Assembly: GCA_963707875.1 (NCBI GenBank)
Contig: CAVPRU010000001.1
Location: 62,001-126,000, forward strand
DNA from: SZUA-320 sp963707875
GTDB lineage: Bacteria; Gemmatimonadota; Gemmatimonadetes; Gemmatimonadales; GWC2-71-9
Length of the DNA stretch: 64,000 nt
Direction: 5' to 3'
The stretch's first letter is position 1. Each line of letters opens with the position of its first letter. A program made the translations under genes and the position numbers. Shown one piece after another: positions 35,815 through 45,648 of this stretch. A model generated the notes under the pieces. That model ran no database searches. It was not told the DNA's origin and saw only the letters and a list, made by a program, of their open reading frames with translations.

Positions 35815-37478
35815 CCGGCCCCGGTCGACCCGGCCAGCAGGGTGACCGCGTGACGACGGGCCGTTTCGGCCTCGGCGTCCCCCAGCATCCGGGCCAGTTC
35901 CCCGATCCGGTCCTCCCCGTGAAGCACCTGGAGATCGCTGGTCGCCACCCCGCGGCGGGCCTGCTTGGAGATCGCGATGTGCCGATCCGCCTTGGCCGCG
36001 ATCGGCGCGAGGTGGGTGATGACGAGCACCTGCCGGCGCTCGGCCACCTCGGCCAGCAGGTCGGCCACCCTTGACCCGACCTCGCCCCCGACACCCTGGT
36101 CCACCTCATCGAAGATCTGGGTCGGGATCAGGTCGTGGCGGCCGAGCACGGTCTTGACCGCCAGCATGATGCGGGAGAGTTCACCGCCCGAGGCGCTCCG
36201 CCCCAACGGGCGAGCGTCCAGTCCGCGATTCAGCTGGGCCGTGAATTCGACCGCCTCGCCTCCCTGGGCCGTCGGGGGCTCTCGTGGAGTGAGGGCAACC
36301 GCCACCTGGCCATCCGGGATGCCCAGTGACCCCAGCAGTCGAGTCACGCTTCGGCCGAGTCGCCCAGCGGCGGCCACCCGCTTGGCACTCAGGGCCGCGG
36401 CCCCAGCCCGCAACGCGGCCTGCGCCGCCTCCCGCCGTCGAGCCATCTGTCGGAGATCGAGTTCCGCGGTATCGAGCAGATCCAGCTCCGAGACGGCGTC
36501 ACGACCGGTGGCCAGCACCGCTTCGATGGTCTCGCCGTATTTCTGCTTGAGTCGATAGATCAGGTCTCGGCGGCGCTCGATCTCGGCCAGGCGGCCGGGA
36601 TCCTCCTCCAAGTCCGCCGCATAATCGGTGGCCGCCCGGGCGAGCTCCTGGAGCTGGGCAAAGGCGGGATCCAGCAGCTCGTGCCAGGGTGCGACGCTCG
36701 GATCGGCTCTCTCCAAGGTAGCGAGCGCGCGATCCGCCGCCGCCATCGCGGACAGGGCGGCCTCATTCTCACCCTCGATCAGGTCCGCGATTCGCTGAGC
36801 CAGGTCACTCAGGGTACCGGCTTGGGAGAGTCGCCGGGCCTCGGTATCCAGTGACCCATCTTCGCCGGGCACCAGTTTGGCCGCCTCGATCTCCTCGACA
36901 AGGTGGCGGAGATAGTCGGCCCGGCGCCGGACTCCGTCCCGACGCGCCAGCAACTCGGCTTCCTCCCGCTCCAGACCAGTCACTTCGACCGCGCAGGTCG
37001 AGACCTCCTCCGCCTCGGGCAGGGCGTCCCCGAAGGTGTCGAGCACCTCCCGCTGCCGGTCGGGCTCCAGCAGGGTGCGAGTCTCATGCTGGCCGTGCAG
37101 GTCCACCAGCAACTCGCCCAGCGAGGCCAGGGTCGCCATGGTGACCGGACTGCCGTTGACCCAACCCCGACTCCGCCCCTCAGCGGATACCTCGCGCCGG
37201 AGCACGAGCGCCTCTCCCTCAGCCGCGAGCCCATGCTGGTCCATGCGGGCCGCCAGGATGGAGTCGAGCCCCTCGAAAGCACCCTCGACCACCAGCCGGG
37301 CAGAGCCGTCCCGGACCGCTCCGGGATCGCCTCGGGCACCGAGCAGCAGGGCGATGGCATCCACCAGGATCGACTTCCCCGCCCCGGTTTCACCGGTCAG
37401 GACGTTGAGGCCCGGCCCGAGGGGGAGGGTCACGTCTTCAATGGTGGCAAGATCGCGCACCCGGAGCTCAACGATCAT
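35796..37478 (-). CDS. recN: DNA repair protein RecN
   Basis: RecN is an SMC-like ATPase for double-strand-break repair. The 560-residue protein has Walker A GETGAGKS (residues 29-36), two long coiled-coil arms in the middle, the ABC signature-like GGELSRIMLAVK, and Walker B IFDEVDQGVGGEV. The ATG at 37478 overlaps the nadK stop as ATGA. Its last codons overlap the 3' end of the convergent beta-barrel gene. The nadK-recN pair is a common arrangement. Confidence 0.95.
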   Translation of the reverse strand: MIVELRVRDLATIEDVTLPLGPGLNVLTGETGAGKSILVDAIALLLGARGDPGAVRDGSARLVVEGAFEGLDSILAARMDQHGLAAEGEALVLRREVSAEGRSRGWVNGSPVTMATLASLGELLVDLHGQHETRTLLEPDRQREVLDTFGDALPEAEEVSTCAVEVTGLEREEAELLARRDGVRRRADYLRHLVEEIEAAKLVPGEDGSLDTEARRLSQAGTLSDLAQRIADLIEGENEAALSAMAAADRALATLERADPSVAPWHELLDPAFAQLQELARAATDYAADLEEDPGRLAEIERRRDLIYRLKQKYGETIEAVLATGRDAVSELDLLDTAELDLRQMARRREAAQAALRAGAAALSAKRVAAAGRLGRSVTRLLGSLGIPDGQVAVALTPREPPTAQGGEAVEFTAQLNRGLDARPLGRSASGGELSRIMLAVKTVLGRHDLIPTQIFDEVDQGVGGEVGSRVADLLAEVAERRQVLVITHLAPIAAKADRHIAISKQARRGVATSDLQVLHGEDRIGELARMLGDAEAETARRHAVTLLAGSTGAGQGKRK

Positions 37479-38341
37479 CGGCCGGGTTCGCGCTCCGAGA
37501 GATCTCCCCAGCGCAGGGTATCTCGGACCCGGCGGAAGTAACTGCCACCCGGCAGCCGGACCAGGGGCACCCGGGTCGGGGACCGCCGAATGACCACCTC
37601 CTCTTCCCTGCCGAGTTCGGTGACCTGCTGCCCGTCCACCGACAGCAGCAGCTCATGGGACCACTCCCCCTGCGCCGTCACGATGACCTCGGCGGTGGCG
37701 GGAATCACGAACGGCCGGACGGCGAGGGTATGGGCGCAGATCGGAGTCAGAATCAGGGCCTCGACCCCTGGGGCAACGATGGGCCCCCCGGCGCTGAGCG
37801 AGTACGCCGTGGAGCCGGTCGGCGAAGCAACGATGACGCCATCGGCGCTGTAGGGACCGATCGACTCCCCGTCGACCCGGATATCGAGTCGGATCAGGCG
37901 GGCCACGCCGGACTTGTGAATCACGATATCATTGAGAGCCTGCGGGGTATCCCTGGATCCCGACCGGGAACGAATCTGGGATGCCAGGGCCTGTCGCAGA
38001 TCCACTTCAAACTGCCCGGTGAACAGGGCCTCGATGGCCTCCGGGCAGTTCTCGCGCGTCGCGACGGTCAGGAATCCGACCCGGCCAAGGTTGACGCCGA
38101 GGATGGGAACGGGACGACCGGAGATGCCTCGGGCGCCTCGGAGGAGGGTGCCGTCGCCCCCCAGGGTCAGGAGCGCGTCGAGCGGCTCCAGCGACAGGTC
38201 CGCAACCGGGGCATTCCAGTGGGGGGCCAGTTCGGACTCGGAGCGCAGCACCACGCCGTGGCGAGCCGCCGCCTCACTGATCCTCTGGAGGATCTCCGGG
38301 AGGCCGTCGTAGGAGGCGTTTCCGACGACCCCGACGATCAT
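37475..38341 (-). CDS. nadK: NAD kinase
   Basis: This enzyme phosphorylates NAD to NADP. The 288-residue protein has the family motif LLTLGGDGTLLRGAR, the NDIVIHKSGVARLIRLDI strand region and SPTGSTAYSLSAGGPIV. The ATG at 38341 overlaps the dxs stop as ATGA. NADPH needed by Dxr and FolD depends on this step. Confidence 0.96.
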   Translation of the reverse strand: MIVGVVGNASYDGLPEILQRISEAAARHGVVLRSESELAPHWNAPVADLSLEPLDALLTLGGDGTLLRGARGISGRPVPILGVNLGRVGFLTVATRENCPEAIEALFTGQFEVDLRQALASQIRSRSGSRDTPQALNDIVIHKSGVARLIRLDIRVDGESIGPYSADGVIVASPTGSTAYSLSAGGPIVAPGVEALILTPICAHTLAVRPFVIPATAEVIVTAQGEWSHELLLSVDGQQVTELGREEEVVIRRSPTRVPLVRLPGGSYFRRVRDTLRWGDLSEREPGR

Positions 38342-40233
38342 CGCGGCTCGAGCCGTTCCTCGTGATGGAGGGCCGCGATCCGCTTGGCGATGCCCTCGGC
38401 GGTCAGGCCGAACCGGGCCAACTGGGTGGCTCGGGGCGCCTGTTCCTGAAGGACGTCAGGCACGCCGACCGCTACCACCCTGACTTCGGGATGCGGCGCC
38501 TGCAGCAGCCCGGAGAGATAGGCCCCGAATCCGTTGGCCACCGCACCCTCTTCGATAGTCACGAAGGTGTGGCACGTCAGGGCGAGGGCATCCGCCATCG
38601 CCTGGTCGATCGGCTTGAGGAACCGACAGTTCACGACCGCCGGGTCGAATCCCTCGGCGGCCAGCCGCTCGGCCGCCTCGAGGGCGGGATCGACCATGGT
38701 CCCGACTGCCAGAATCGCCACATCACGCCCCTGTCGGAGCAACTCCCAGCTGCCATAGGGAACGGCCGGAATGTCCGCCGCCAGGGTGGGCAGGGTAGGC
38801 GCCTTGTCGCGAGGATAGCGGGTGCAGAACGGGCCGTCGTGATCCAACGCCGTGCGCAGCAGCCCCACCAGCTCATTGCCGTCGCGGGGTGCGGTCACCG
38901 TCATCCCGGGGACCGCCAGCATGTAGGGGATGTCATAGAGGCCCATATGGGTCTGCCCATCCTCCCCCACCAGGCCCGCCCGATCCATGCAGAACACCAC
39001 CGGCAGGCGCTGGACCGCGACATCGTGGATGATGTTGTCGTAGGCCCGCTGCAGGAAGGTGCTGTAGATGGCGCAGATGGGCCGGACCCCCTGGGTCGCC
39101 AGCCCCCCGGCAAAGGTTACGGCGTGGCCCTCGGCAATCCCCACGTCGAAGAATCGTTCGGGGTGCCGGGCGGCAAAGAGACTGGTCCCGGTGCCGGTCG
39201 GCATCGCGGCGGTGATCACCACGAAGTCCTTCCGCTCATCGGCCAGATCGGCCAGGCCCTCGCCGAATACCTGGGTCCAGGTCGGCGGGCCGCTCGCCTT
39301 CTTCCGGGCCTCCCCGGTCTCGGGATCGTAGGCGGCCAGGCCATGCCACTTCTCCTGATTGTCTTCGGCAAACCCGAACCCCTTGCCCTTTTCTGTCAGG
39401 ACGTGGATGACACGGGGACCCCTGAGCCCACGAACGAACCGGAAGGTCTCGCTCAGCTTGTTCAGATCATGGCCATCGATCGGTCCGAAGTAGCGGAAGC
39501 CGAGTTCCTCGAAGAACATGCCGTCGGAGAACAGGTTCTTGACGCTCTCCTCGACGTTCTTGGCAAACTCGACCACCCCGGGACCGAACACTCCCCCAAG
39601 GCGGACCGTGGCGGCCTTGACCCGGTCGCGGAGCTTGTTGGCCATCGGGTTGGCCACGATCCGGCCCAGCGTCTTGGAGATGGCGCCGACGTTGGGAGAG
39701 ATCGACATCCCGTTGTCATTGACGACCAGCAGGATGTCCCGGTCCGAGTGCCCAGCGTTGTTCATCCCCTCGTAGCTGAGCCCGCAGGTCAGCGCCCCGT
39801 CGCCCACCACCGCCACCACTTTGTACTCGAGGCCGAGGAGGTCGCGGGCGGTGGCCATCCCGAGCGCGGCCGACATCGCGGTCCCGGCGTGGCCGGCCCC
39901 GAAGTGGTCATGCTCGCTCTCGGTCCGCTTCAGGAAACCGGACACCCCGCCCTCGGTCCGCAGCGAGGGAAAGTCGAGGTTGCGTCCAGTCAGGAGTTTC
40001 CAGGCATAGGCCTGATGACCGACGTCCCAGAGCACCTTGTCGGTGGGGGAGTCGAATTCGTAAAGCAGGGTGATCGCCAGCTCAACACAACCCAGGCTGG
40101 CGCCGATGTGGCCCCCGGTGTGGGAGACACATTCGATCAGGCGCTCGCGGACGTCCTTGGCCAGCTCCGGGAGCTGTTCGGGAGCGAGGCGCTTGAGGTC
40201 GGCTGGGCCGTGAATTCCCGCGAGCAGGCTCAT
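38338..40233 (-). CDS. dxs: 1-deoxy-D-xylulose 5-phosphate synthase
   Basis: Dxs joins pyruvate and glyceraldehyde 3-phosphate with thiamine diphosphate, the first MEP-pathway step. The 631-residue protein has the TPP motif VGDGALTCGLSYEGMNN, HTGGHIGASLG near the N-terminus, the DVGHQAYAWKLLTGR segment, and a transketolase central domain (FDVGIAEGHAVTFAGGLATQG). The start MSLLAGIHGPADLKRL was chosen by homology. The Shine-Dalgarno sequence is weak. The xseB-ispA-dxs arrangement is classic. Confidence 0.96.
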   Translation of the reverse strand: MSLLAGIHGPADLKRLAPEQLPELAKDVRERLIECVSHTGGHIGASLGCVELAITLLYEFDSPTDKVLWDVGHQAYAWKLLTGRNLDFPSLRTEGGVSGFLKRTESEHDHFGAGHAGTAMSAALGMATARDLLGLEYKVVAVVGDGALTCGLSYEGMNNAGHSDRDILLVVNDNGMSISPNVGAISKTLGRIVANPMANKLRDRVKAATVRLGGVFGPGVVEFAKNVEESVKNLFSDGMFFEELGFRYFGPIDGHDLNKLSETFRFVRGLRGPRVIHVLTEKGKGFGFAEDNQEKWHGLAAYDPETGEARKKASGPPTWTQVFGEGLADLADERKDFVVITAAMPTGTGTSLFAARHPERFFDVGIAEGHAVTFAGGLATQGVRPICAIYSTFLQRAYDNIIHDVAVQRLPVVFCMDRAGLVGEDGQTHMGLYDIPYMLAVPGMTVTAPRDGNELVGLLRTALDHDGPFCTRYPRDKAPTLPTLAADIPAVPYGSWELLRQGRDVAILAVGTMVDPALEAAERLAAEGFDPAVVNCRFLKPIDQAMADALALTCHTFVTIEEGAVANGFGAYLSGLLQAPHPEVRVVAVGVPDVLQEQAPRATQLARFGLTAEGIAKRIAALHHEERLEPR

Positions 40234-40256
40234 GCCACGTTGTCCATCCAGGGGGA

Positions 40257-41168
40257 TCAGGAGCGTCGAGTAACAATATAACGAGCGAGCCCGGCCAGGG
40301 TCCGGGCGCCCGGACCGAAGTCGGCCAGGTGGCCGATCGCCCGATCGGCCCGCCGGGCGGCTTCGGCCCGGGCACCCTCCACCCCGAACAGGCGAACATA
40401 GGTGGACTTGGACAGCGCGGCGTCCTTCCCGGCGGTCTTGCCCAGCTGGCTGGTGGTGGCGGTCACATCGAGCACGTCGTCGGCGATCTGGAAGGCCAGT
40501 CCGATCTCGCGACCATAGGCGGCCAACCCGGCGATCACCAGGGGATCGGTGGTGGCGGCCATGGCGCCGAGCACACACGAGGCGGCGATGAGGGCGCCGG
40601 TCTTGGCCCGATGGATTGCCATCACCCGCTCAAGCGGGAGCGCCTCACCCTCAGCCGCGAGATCGAGCCACTGTCCCCCGATCATCCCCCGGATCCCGCC
40701 CGCCTCCAGCAGCGTGGAGCCCATCTCGGCAGCCCGGGCATCGGGCAGTCCCAGCTGCCGGGCGGCCTCCATCAGCACTTCCACCGCAACCGGCACCAGG
40801 AGGAAGCCAACCAGTGCGGCCGTCGGGGCATCAAACTGCCGGTGGGTGGTCTGGCGGCCGCGACGCCAGTCGTCGTCATCCATGCACGGCAGGTCGTCGT
40901 GAACCAGGGAGTAGGTATGCACCACCTCCACCGCCACCGCCACACCGGTGATGGCGGCTGAGCTGCCCCCAGCGGCCAGGTAACTGGCGTGAACCAAGGC
41001 GGGGCGGACCCGCTTGCCCACGGTCCCGAGGGCATACGCCAAGGCCTCTCCCAGTCGGCCGGGGTGTTCCGCCAGGAGCCGACGGGCCAGAGTGTCGAGC
41101 CGTTCCTCAGTCGCCCGGCGGGCCGCCGTCAGCGCCTCGAGGGCAGGATCGTCAGCCGTCGAGGTCAC
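40257..41168 (-). CDS. ispA: Polyprenyl synthetase (farnesyl/geranylgeranyl diphosphate synthase)
   Basis: This trans-prenyltransferase makes farnesyl (or longer) diphosphate from IPP and DMAPP. The 303-residue protein has GKRVRPALVHASYLAAGG, the first Asp-rich motif DDLPCMDDDDWRRGR with the DD-x4-D spacing of bacterial FPP synthases, a GQWLDLAAEG segment and the second motif FQIADDVLD. The GTG at 41168 overlaps xseB by 17 bases. I chose it as the only sensible in-frame start. Chain length cannot be decided by eye. Confidence 0.92.
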   Translation of the reverse strand: MTSTADDPALEALTAARRATEERLDTLARRLLAEHPGRLGEALAYALGTVGKRVRPALVHASYLAAGGSSAAITGVAVAVEVVHTYSLVHDDLPCMDDDDWRRGRQTTHRQFDAPTAALVGFLLVPVAVEVLMEAARQLGLPDARAAEMGSTLLEAGGIRGMIGGQWLDLAAEGEALPLERVMAIHRAKTGALIAASCVLGAMAATTDPLVIAGLAAYGREIGLAFQIADDVLDVTATTSQLGKTAGKDAALSKSTYVRLFGVEGARAEAARRADRAIGHLADFGPGARTLAGLARYIVTRRS

Positions 41169-41382
41169 GGATCGTGAGTTCCCCTGAGGCGCCTTCCAGC
41201 ACCTGCTGGACCCTGAGTTCGGCGGCCTCCAGCTGACCCCGCGCGGCCCGGAGCACCCCCACTCCTTCCTCGAACAGCGCCAGGGCCTGGTCGAGTTCGG
41301 TCTCCTCAGCCTCCAGTCGGCGGACAATCTCCTCAAGCCGTGTGAGAGCCTGGCTCAGACTGGGGTTCTCCGGCGAGTTCAC
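41152..41382 (-). CDS. xseB: Exodeoxyribonuclease VII small subunit
   Basis: This 76-residue, almost wholly helical protein matches XseB: SLSQALTRLEEIVRRLE followed by LDQALALFEEGV. It combines with XseA to form exonuclease VII, which trims single-stranded DNA. The GTG at 41382 overlaps the xseA stop as GTGA, and its own end overlaps ispA. Confidence 0.94.
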   Translation of the reverse strand: MNSPENPSLSQALTRLEEIVRRLEAEETELDQALALFEEGVGVLRAARGQLEAAELRVQQVLEGASGELTIRDLDG

Positions 41383-42519
41383 GGGCCCCCCTCGGCGCGT
41401 GCCGCGATTTCCCCATTCACCACGCGGAGCCGGAAGGGCTCGCCCGGCGGGAAGTCCTCCCGCTGCCGGAGGACCCGGCCGTCAGGCGACAGGGGGACAG
41501 CGTAGCCCCGCTCGAGGGTGCGAAGCGGGCTCAGGGTGTCGAGCTGCTCGCCGAGCCGGAGGACCTGATGCCGCGCCTGCCGCACCCCGGTCGTGATTCC
41601 GTGGCGCAGCCGGTCGTCGATCCGGTGCAGTCGTTCGCTCAGCAGCCGAGTCCGACGGGAGAGCCCGCTCCCCAATCGTGCGGCGTGACCGTCGGAGTCG
41701 CTGGCGCAGCGCGTCCCGGTCTGGCAGGGCCATCTCCATGGCGGCGGACGGGGTCGCGGCTCGAAGGTCGGCGACCAGGTCGACCAGGGGCACGTCGGTC
41801 TGGTGGCCCACGGCAGCCACCACCGGAATGGCGCACGCCGCCACCGCCCGGCAGACCATCTCGGAGTTGAAGGCATCCAGGTCATCCTTGGCGCCGCCGC
41901 CGCGTCCCAGGATGCACAGATCGGCCTGGACCCGGGAGAGCATCCCGAAGGCCCGGATCAGCCCGCTTTCCGCCTGAGCCCCCTGGACCGGGGACGCGAC
42001 CAGCAGCAGGGAGATGGCGGGCCACCGCCGCCGGGCGACAGCCACCATGTCGTGAAGCGCTGCCCCGTCCTGGCTGGTGATGAGGGCGATGGTCCCTGGA
42101 TGGGGTGGAAGTGGACGCTTCCGGGCGGGGTCGAGCAGTCCGTCCCGTTCCAGGTTCTGCTTGGCACGGAGGAAGGCCAGCTGCTGCGCCCCAACTCCGG
42201 TGGTCGCGAGGAGCCGGACCCCGGTGAGCTGCAGGTCCCCCCGCTGTGACCAGATGGTCGGTCGTGCCAGCAGAAACACCTCGGTGCCTTCCCGGGGAGC
42301 CGGATCGCGGTGACGCTCCACATTGCTCTTCCAGATGACGCAGCGGAGCTGGCTCTGGTCATCCGCCAGGGAGAAGTACCAATGCCCGGCCCGGTGGACC
42401 TTGAGTTCGCGAATCTCTCCCTTGATCCAGACCTGCCCGACCGCCGCTTCCATCGACGCCTGGAGAGCGGCCGATACCTCGGTCACGCTCCAGGCAGTCG
42501 GGCGCTCGGGGGCGGTCAT
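41379..42519 (-). CDS. xseA: Exodeoxyribonuclease VII large subunit, frameshifted in this sequence
   Basis: The N-terminal frame from ATG 42519 encodes the OB-fold (AGHWYFSLADDQSQLRCVIW) and the catalytic core (LITSQDGAALHDMV, LGRGGGAKDDLDAFN, AVGHQTDVPLVD, RAATPSAAMEMALPDRDAL). The correct C-terminus continues in another frame (TRLLSERLHRIDDRL, then LERGYAV) to the stop at 41379. Removing one C from the CCCC run at 41670-41673 joins the two into about 379 residues. A true frameshift cannot be excluded, since exonuclease VII is dispensable. A sequence error is likelier given the other cases in this window. Confidence 0.9.
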
Positions 42520-42524
42520 CGGAA

Positions 42525-43418
42525 TCAGCCCGAGGTCCCGGTCGACTGGCGGACCGCCTGCAGCGTGTTGGCCAGCAGCATGGCAATCGTCATCGGCCCG
42601 ACCCCCCCCGGGACCGGGGTGATGGCCGAGGCCTTCGCCGCCACCGGCCCGAAATCGACATCGCCAACCAGCCGGTAGCCCTTGGCGGCCGCCGGATCGG
42701 CGACCCGATTGATCCCGACATCGACCACGACCACACCGTCGCGCACCATGTCGGCGGTCACAAAGGCCGGCTTGCCGATCGCGACCACCAGGATATCGGC
42801 TTCCCGGGTAATGGACGGCAGGTCCCTGGACCGGGAGTGACAGACGGTGACGGTGGCGTTGCCGCCGGGGCCATCCTGGATCAGCAGGTTGGCCATGGGG
42901 CGACCGACGATGGTCGAGCGGCCAACGATGACGGCCCGGGCACCCTTGGTCTCGATCCCCGAGCGGATCAGCATCTGCTGCACCCCGTACGGCGTGGCGG
43001 GGCGGAAGGCGGTCTTATCGCCAATCACCAGCTTGCCGACGTTGATCGGGTGGAACCCGTCGACATCCTTGAGCGGGTCGATCCGCCGGAGGACCCGCTC
43101 GGCCTTGACATGCTTGGGAAGCGGAAGCTGGACCAGCAGCCCATGAAGGGTCGGATCGGCATTGACCTTGTCGACTTCGGCCAGCAGATCCGCTTCCGAA
43201 ATGTCGGGGGACAATCGGATGGTGGCGGATTTCATGCCCGCCTCCTCGCAGGCGCGGCCCTTGCTCCGGACATACACCTGGCTGGCCGGATCCTCGCCCA
43301 CCAGAATGACCGCCAGGCCCGGTTGAACACCGGTCCGCACCAGCTCCGCCACCTCCAGGGCCACCTCGGCCCGAATGGCCTGGCCGAGGGCGCGGCCGTC
43401 GAGCAGACGGCCGCTCAT
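42525..43418 (-). CDS. folD: Bifunctional methylenetetrahydrofolate dehydrogenase/cyclohydrolase
   Basis: FolD interconverts methylene-, methenyl- and formyl-tetrahydrofolate with NADP. The 297-residue protein has the catalytic segment VYVRSKGRACEEAGM with the conserved Lys, LLVQLPLPKHV, and the NADP-binding GRSTIVGRPMANLL and PGGVGPMTIAMLL. It starts ATG at 43418, overlapping rny as ATGA. Confidence 0.97.
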   Translation of the reverse strand: MSGRLLDGRALGQAIRAEVALEVAELVRTGVQPGLAVILVGEDPASQVYVRSKGRACEEAGMKSATIRLSPDISEADLLAEVDKVNADPTLHGLLVQLPLPKHVKAERVLRRIDPLKDVDGFHPINVGKLVIGDKTAFRPATPYGVQQMLIRSGIETKGARAVIVGRSTIVGRPMANLLIQDGPGGNATVTVCHSRSRDLPSITREADILVVAIGKPAFVTADMVRDGVVVVDVGINRVADPAAAKGYRLVGDVDFGPVAAKASAITPVPGGVGPMTIAMLLANTLQAVRQSTGTSG

Positions 43419-44992
43419 TTGGCCACCCCCACCGAGCGGGTTTCCCGGATGACCACCACCCGAATCTGGCCAGGATACTGCAACTCCTGTTCGATCCGCT
43501 TGGCGATCTCCTCGGCCAGGGCTTCGGTCGACTGGTCGTCCACCTTGTCCGGCGTCACAATCACCCGCACCTCCCGACCCGCCTGAATCACGTTGGTCTT
43601 CTCGACCCCCTTGAACCCGTTGGCGATTTCCTCCAGCCGGGTCAGTCGCTTGACATAACTCTCGAAGGCTTCGCGCCGGGCGCCGGGCCGGGCCCCGCTG
43701 ATCGCATCGGCGGCCTGCACCAGCACCGACTCCGCGGACTCGTGGGGCACATCGTCATGGTGGGCGGCAATACAGTTGATGACGGCAGCCGATTCGCCGT
43801 ACTTCCGGGCGACTTCCACCCCGAGATCGACGTGAGTGCCTTCGTGCTCGTGGGTCAGCACCTTCCCGATGTCATGCAGCAGCGCGCCCCGCTTGGCCAG
43901 GGCCACGTCCAGTTTGAGCTCCGTCGCCATCATCCCGGCCAGCCAGGACGCTTCCTTGGAGTGGTCGTAGATGTTCTGGCCGTAGGAGGTCCGGTACCGC
44001 ATCCGCCCCACCAGCTTGATCAGTTCCGGGTGGAGTCCGTGAGTCCCGGTCTCGTAGGCGGCCTGCTCGCCGAGTTCCACCATCTCTTCATCGAGCTGCT
44101 TGCCGACCTTCTCGACGATCTCCTCGATCCGACCCGGCTGAATCCGCCCATCGGTGATCAGGGCCTCCAGCGCCCGGCGGGCAATCTCCCGACGGACCGG
44201 GTTGAAGCAGGAAATGACCACGGTGTCCGGCGTGTCGTCGATGATCACGTCCACACCGGTGGCGGTCTCGAAGGCTCGGATGTTCCGCCCCTCCCTCCCG
44301 ATGATCCGTCCCTTCATCTCGTCGTTCGGAAGGGCCACCGAAGCCACCGTCGACTCACTGGTGTGCTCGGAGGCGAGCCGTTGGATGGACATGGCGATGA
44401 TCCGCCGGGCGTCGCGATCGGCCCCCCGCTTGGCCTGCTCCCGGATCTCCCGGGCCAGCGCCGCCGCCTCGGCCTTGGCCTCGTTCTCCACCTGCTGCAT
44501 CAGTTCCCGGCGCGCGGCCTCCGAGGTGAGCCCCGCGATCCGCTCCAGCTGCTCCCGCTCCCGGCGGACCACATCCGCCATCTCGGCTTCCTGCGCCCGG
44601 AGCCGCGCTTCGGTTTCGGTGGCGCGGCGTTCGCGAGCGGCCATGTCCTTCTCGCGCCGGTCCAACTGCTCGCCCCGGCGCGCCACCCCCTGCTCCGCCT
44701 CCTCCACCCGGCGACTGGCGCGGTCCCCCTCTTCCCGACCCCGTCGCAGCTCCGCCTCCAGGTCCTCCCGGATCTTGAGCGCGGCCATCTTGCTCTCGAC
44801 GACCGCGGCGGTCTTGATGGCCTCAGCCTCGCGACCGGCCTCGGCCAGGAGTCGCCGCTGCTCGGTCCGGGCGGCCTCCAGCAGGGCGGCCCCCGTCCGG
44901 CGACGGGACTTGAGGAAGAAGTGAATGGCGAGGGCGGAAAGCGGCACCCCGAGGGCAAGCCCCGCCGCCAGCAGCAGGACAGATGAAAGCAT
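43415..44992 (-). CDS. rny: Ribonuclease Y
   Basis: RNase Y is a membrane-anchored endoribonuclease that starts mRNA decay. The 525-residue protein has an N-terminal membrane helix (about residues 4-22) and a long charged coiled coil to about residue 200. A KH domain follows (GRIIGREGRNIRAFE), then an HD domain with LLHDIGKVLTHEHEGTH and AAHHDDVPHES. GGGAG lies seven bases before the ATG. The 36-base gap to zapA holds a small perfect hairpin (CGCGGC/GCCGCG). Confidence 0.96.
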   Translation of the reverse strand: MLSSVLLLAAGLALGVPLSALAIHFFLKSRRRTGAALLEAARTEQRRLLAEAGREAEAIKTAAVVESKMAALKIREDLEAELRRGREEGDRASRRVEEAEQGVARRGEQLDRREKDMAARERRATETEARLRAQEAEMADVVRREREQLERIAGLTSEAARRELMQQVENEAKAEAAALAREIREQAKRGADRDARRIIAMSIQRLASEHTSESTVASVALPNDEMKGRIIGREGRNIRAFETATGVDVIIDDTPDTVVISCFNPVRREIARRALEALITDGRIQPGRIEEIVEKVGKQLDEEMVELGEQAAYETGTHGLHPELIKLVGRMRYRTSYGQNIYDHSKEASWLAGMMATELKLDVALAKRGALLHDIGKVLTHEHEGTHVDLGVEVARKYGESAAVINCIAAHHDDVPHESAESVLVQAADAISGARPGARREAFESYVKRLTRLEEIANGFKGVEKTNVIQAGREVRVIVTPDKVDDQSTEALAEEIAKRIEQELQYPGQIRVVVIRETRSVGVAK

Positions 44993-45028
44993 GATCTATC
45001 TCCCAACGCGGCCTCAGCCGCGGTCAAG

Positions 45029-45346
45029 TCACTCGTCGGAACTGGAGCCGGTCCCCGGCCCCCGCTTGCCCGGTGGAACCATCCTTGTCAGTTCGTTGGT
45101 CAGCTGTTCGAGCTGGCTGGCCACTTCCGCGTCGCCCCGACGCCCCTGAAACAACTCGTCGGTCACGGCGAGTCCGGCGAGGATCGCGGTCTTGTGCGCT
45201 TCGACCATCGGGAGCGAGCCACGCACGCTGCCCAGCACCTGGTCGAAGTAATTGGCTACCGCCTGGGTGTACTCCGGAGACAGCTCCGACCGGACGGTGA
45301 ACTCCTCCCCGCCGATCACCACCTTGACGGACTGGCGCGCACTCAT
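45029..45346 (-). CDS. zapA: Cell division protein ZapA
   Basis: ZapA bundles FtsZ protofilaments. The 105-residue protein starts with the characteristic beta-strand segment SVKVVIGGEEFTVRSELSPE and continues as a coiled coil. The last about 17 residues are a Pro/Gly-rich tail. The ATG at 45346 overlaps the stop of the ZapB-like gene. A zapA gene next to pheST and rny is common in several phyla. Confidence 0.88.
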   Translation of the reverse strand: MSARQSVKVVIGGEEFTVRSELSPEYTQAVANYFDQVLGSVRGSLPMVEAHKTAILAGLAVTDELFQGRRGDAEVASQLEQLTNELTRMVPPGKRGPGTGSSSDE

Positions 45347-45648
45347 GCGGCGCCCGCGTCCCGACTCTCGAGAAAGACCAGCCGACTCCTGAGCAGGCCG
45401 AGCTGGTCCCGCGCCCCGGCGATCCGCCGCCGGAGATCCTGGTTCTCACTCTCCAAATCGGCGATCCGCTGACGGACCCCCAGCAATTCCGGTCCCGCCA
45501 ACTGCCCGCCACGCCCCTTCATGTCCGACAACTCGGACTCGGCGCGGGCGGCCCGCCTGCGCCAGGCCGCCAGCTCTTCCGCCAGCTTGCGCGCCAGCGG
45601 CTCCAGGCGCTCCAGTGCGGCTCGGTCAGGCCGTTCGTAAGACGACAT
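45343..45648 (-). CDS. Coiled-coil protein, ZapB-like
   Basis: This 101-residue, almost wholly helical protein has heptad-like Leu/Ala patterning (LEPLARKLAEELAAWRRRAA, then RIADLESENQDLRRRIAGA). Position next to zapA and its coiled-coil nature suggest a ZapB/FtsB-type divisome or Z-ring partner, but no family motif settles it. The ATG at 45648 lies inside the last codons of pheT in another frame (23-base overlap). Its stop overlaps zapA as ATGA. Confidence 0.72.
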   Translation of the reverse strand: MSSYERPDRAALERLEPLARKLAEELAAWRRRAARAESELSDMKGRGGQLAGPELLGVRQRIADLESENQDLRRRIAGARDQLGLLRSRLVFLESRDAGAA

